From SAR116 cluster bacterium MED-G04 (GTDB taxonomy: Bacteria; Pseudomonadota; Alphaproteobacteria; Puniceispirillales; UBA1172): DNA of 38,932 bases. Numbering within the stretch: position 1 is the stretch's first letter; each line of letters starts with the position of its first letter. The stretch lies in the NCBI GenBank assembly GCA_002457135.1, contig NTKX01000009.1, positions 1 through 38,932 of the forward strand, in the 5' to 3' direction. The position numbers and the translations under genes are program-made. Under the pieces are notes generated by a model. It saw only the letters and a list, made by a program, of their open reading frames with translations, searched no databases and had not been told where the DNA came from. Positions 38,791-38,932 of this stretch are shown here, one piece after another.

Positions 38791-38932
38791 TCAGCCCGGG
38801 ACTGAAGAACGCCGCCGCTTTTTGCGGGGCTTTTCTTCGTCTTCCTTGGGCGGGCCTACCTGTGAGCCTTTGAAATCGCATTTCGGGTCAAAGTGACGGC
38901 AGAACAGCTGCACTTCCTTTTCCGATGTCGCC
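38791..38932 (-). CDS. C-terminal end of an unidentified protein (partial)
   Basis: A minus-strand frame runs in from the right edge and stops at TGA (38793-38791). It encodes 46 visible residues: ATSEKEVQLFCRHFDPKCDF, then KGSQVGPPKEDEEKPRKKRRRSS. Two cysteines spaced by six (C-x6-C, in CRHFDPKC) are followed by a strongly basic tail, as in nucleic-acid-binding proteins. I do not recognise the family. It faces pomB. Confidence 0.6.
   Translation of the reverse strand, partial: ATSEKEVQLFCRHFDPKCDFKGSQVGPPKEDEEKPRKKRRRSSVPG

Overview
The window is about 39 kb of gene-dense chromosome from a free-living, motile alphaproteobacterium. The main evidence is gene order. tRNA-Ala, a FYDLN-acid (TIGR02300-type) zinc protein, aroA, cmk, rpsA, ihfB, lapA, trpF, trpB, trpA, accD, folC, trxA, addA, addB, tsaE, ahcY, rapZ, chvG and chvI form a backbone characteristic of that class. 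AddAB recombination genes, a ChvG/ChvI pair and CtrA-like TTAA-N7-TTAA boxes agree with this. A sodium-type (PomA/PomB-like) flagellar stator suggests a marine or saline habitat. A more precise placement, for instance in a streamlined marine Rhodospirillales-like lineage, is only inference. No phage, insertion sequence or CRISPR array was seen.

Layout. 1-3482: the tail of an unknown gene, a lysophospholipid-type acyltransferase, thiamine pyrophosphokinase and a 10-TM putative metal (manganese-type) exporter. 3483-14087: tRNA-Ala(GGC) with its own promoter, the FYDLN protein, and a plus-strand run making chorismate-pathway, CMP-kinase, ribosomal S1, IHF-beta, tryptophan, malonyl-CoA and folate enzymes. 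14088-26441: a long minus-strand run of thioredoxin, AddA, AddB, TsaE, AhcY, RapZ and the ChvG/ChvI two-component system. 26442-31703: a HugZ/PNPOx-like flavin or heme protein, polA behind a CHCC zinc-finger gene, and an ABC-2 type ATPase with no permease beside it. 31704-38932: a less familiar accessory block. It holds a four-gene operon (lipoprotein, small helical protein, two stand-alone cyclic-nucleotide-binding-fold proteins), a small unknown gene behind a sigma-54 promoter, rpoN itself, a small membrane protein, a secreted DUF1566-like protein, and pomAB behind a second sigma-54-like promoter.

How the genes fit together. Most of the window is housekeeping biosynthesis and DNA repair. 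The most interesting part is 31.7-38.5 kb, where rpoN lies among two probable sigma-54 targets and a long inverted repeat whose arms read as CtrA boxes. This suggests a local motility or cell-cycle regulatory unit. Several genes normally found within the backbone are missing: hprK and the PTS EIIA/HPr genes, amgK/murU, sppA, and the usual neighbours of rpoN. The window also carries at least eight short tandem repeats of 12-17 bp, several at gene junctions or within coding ends. One of them duplicates the chvI-stop/chvG-start junction.
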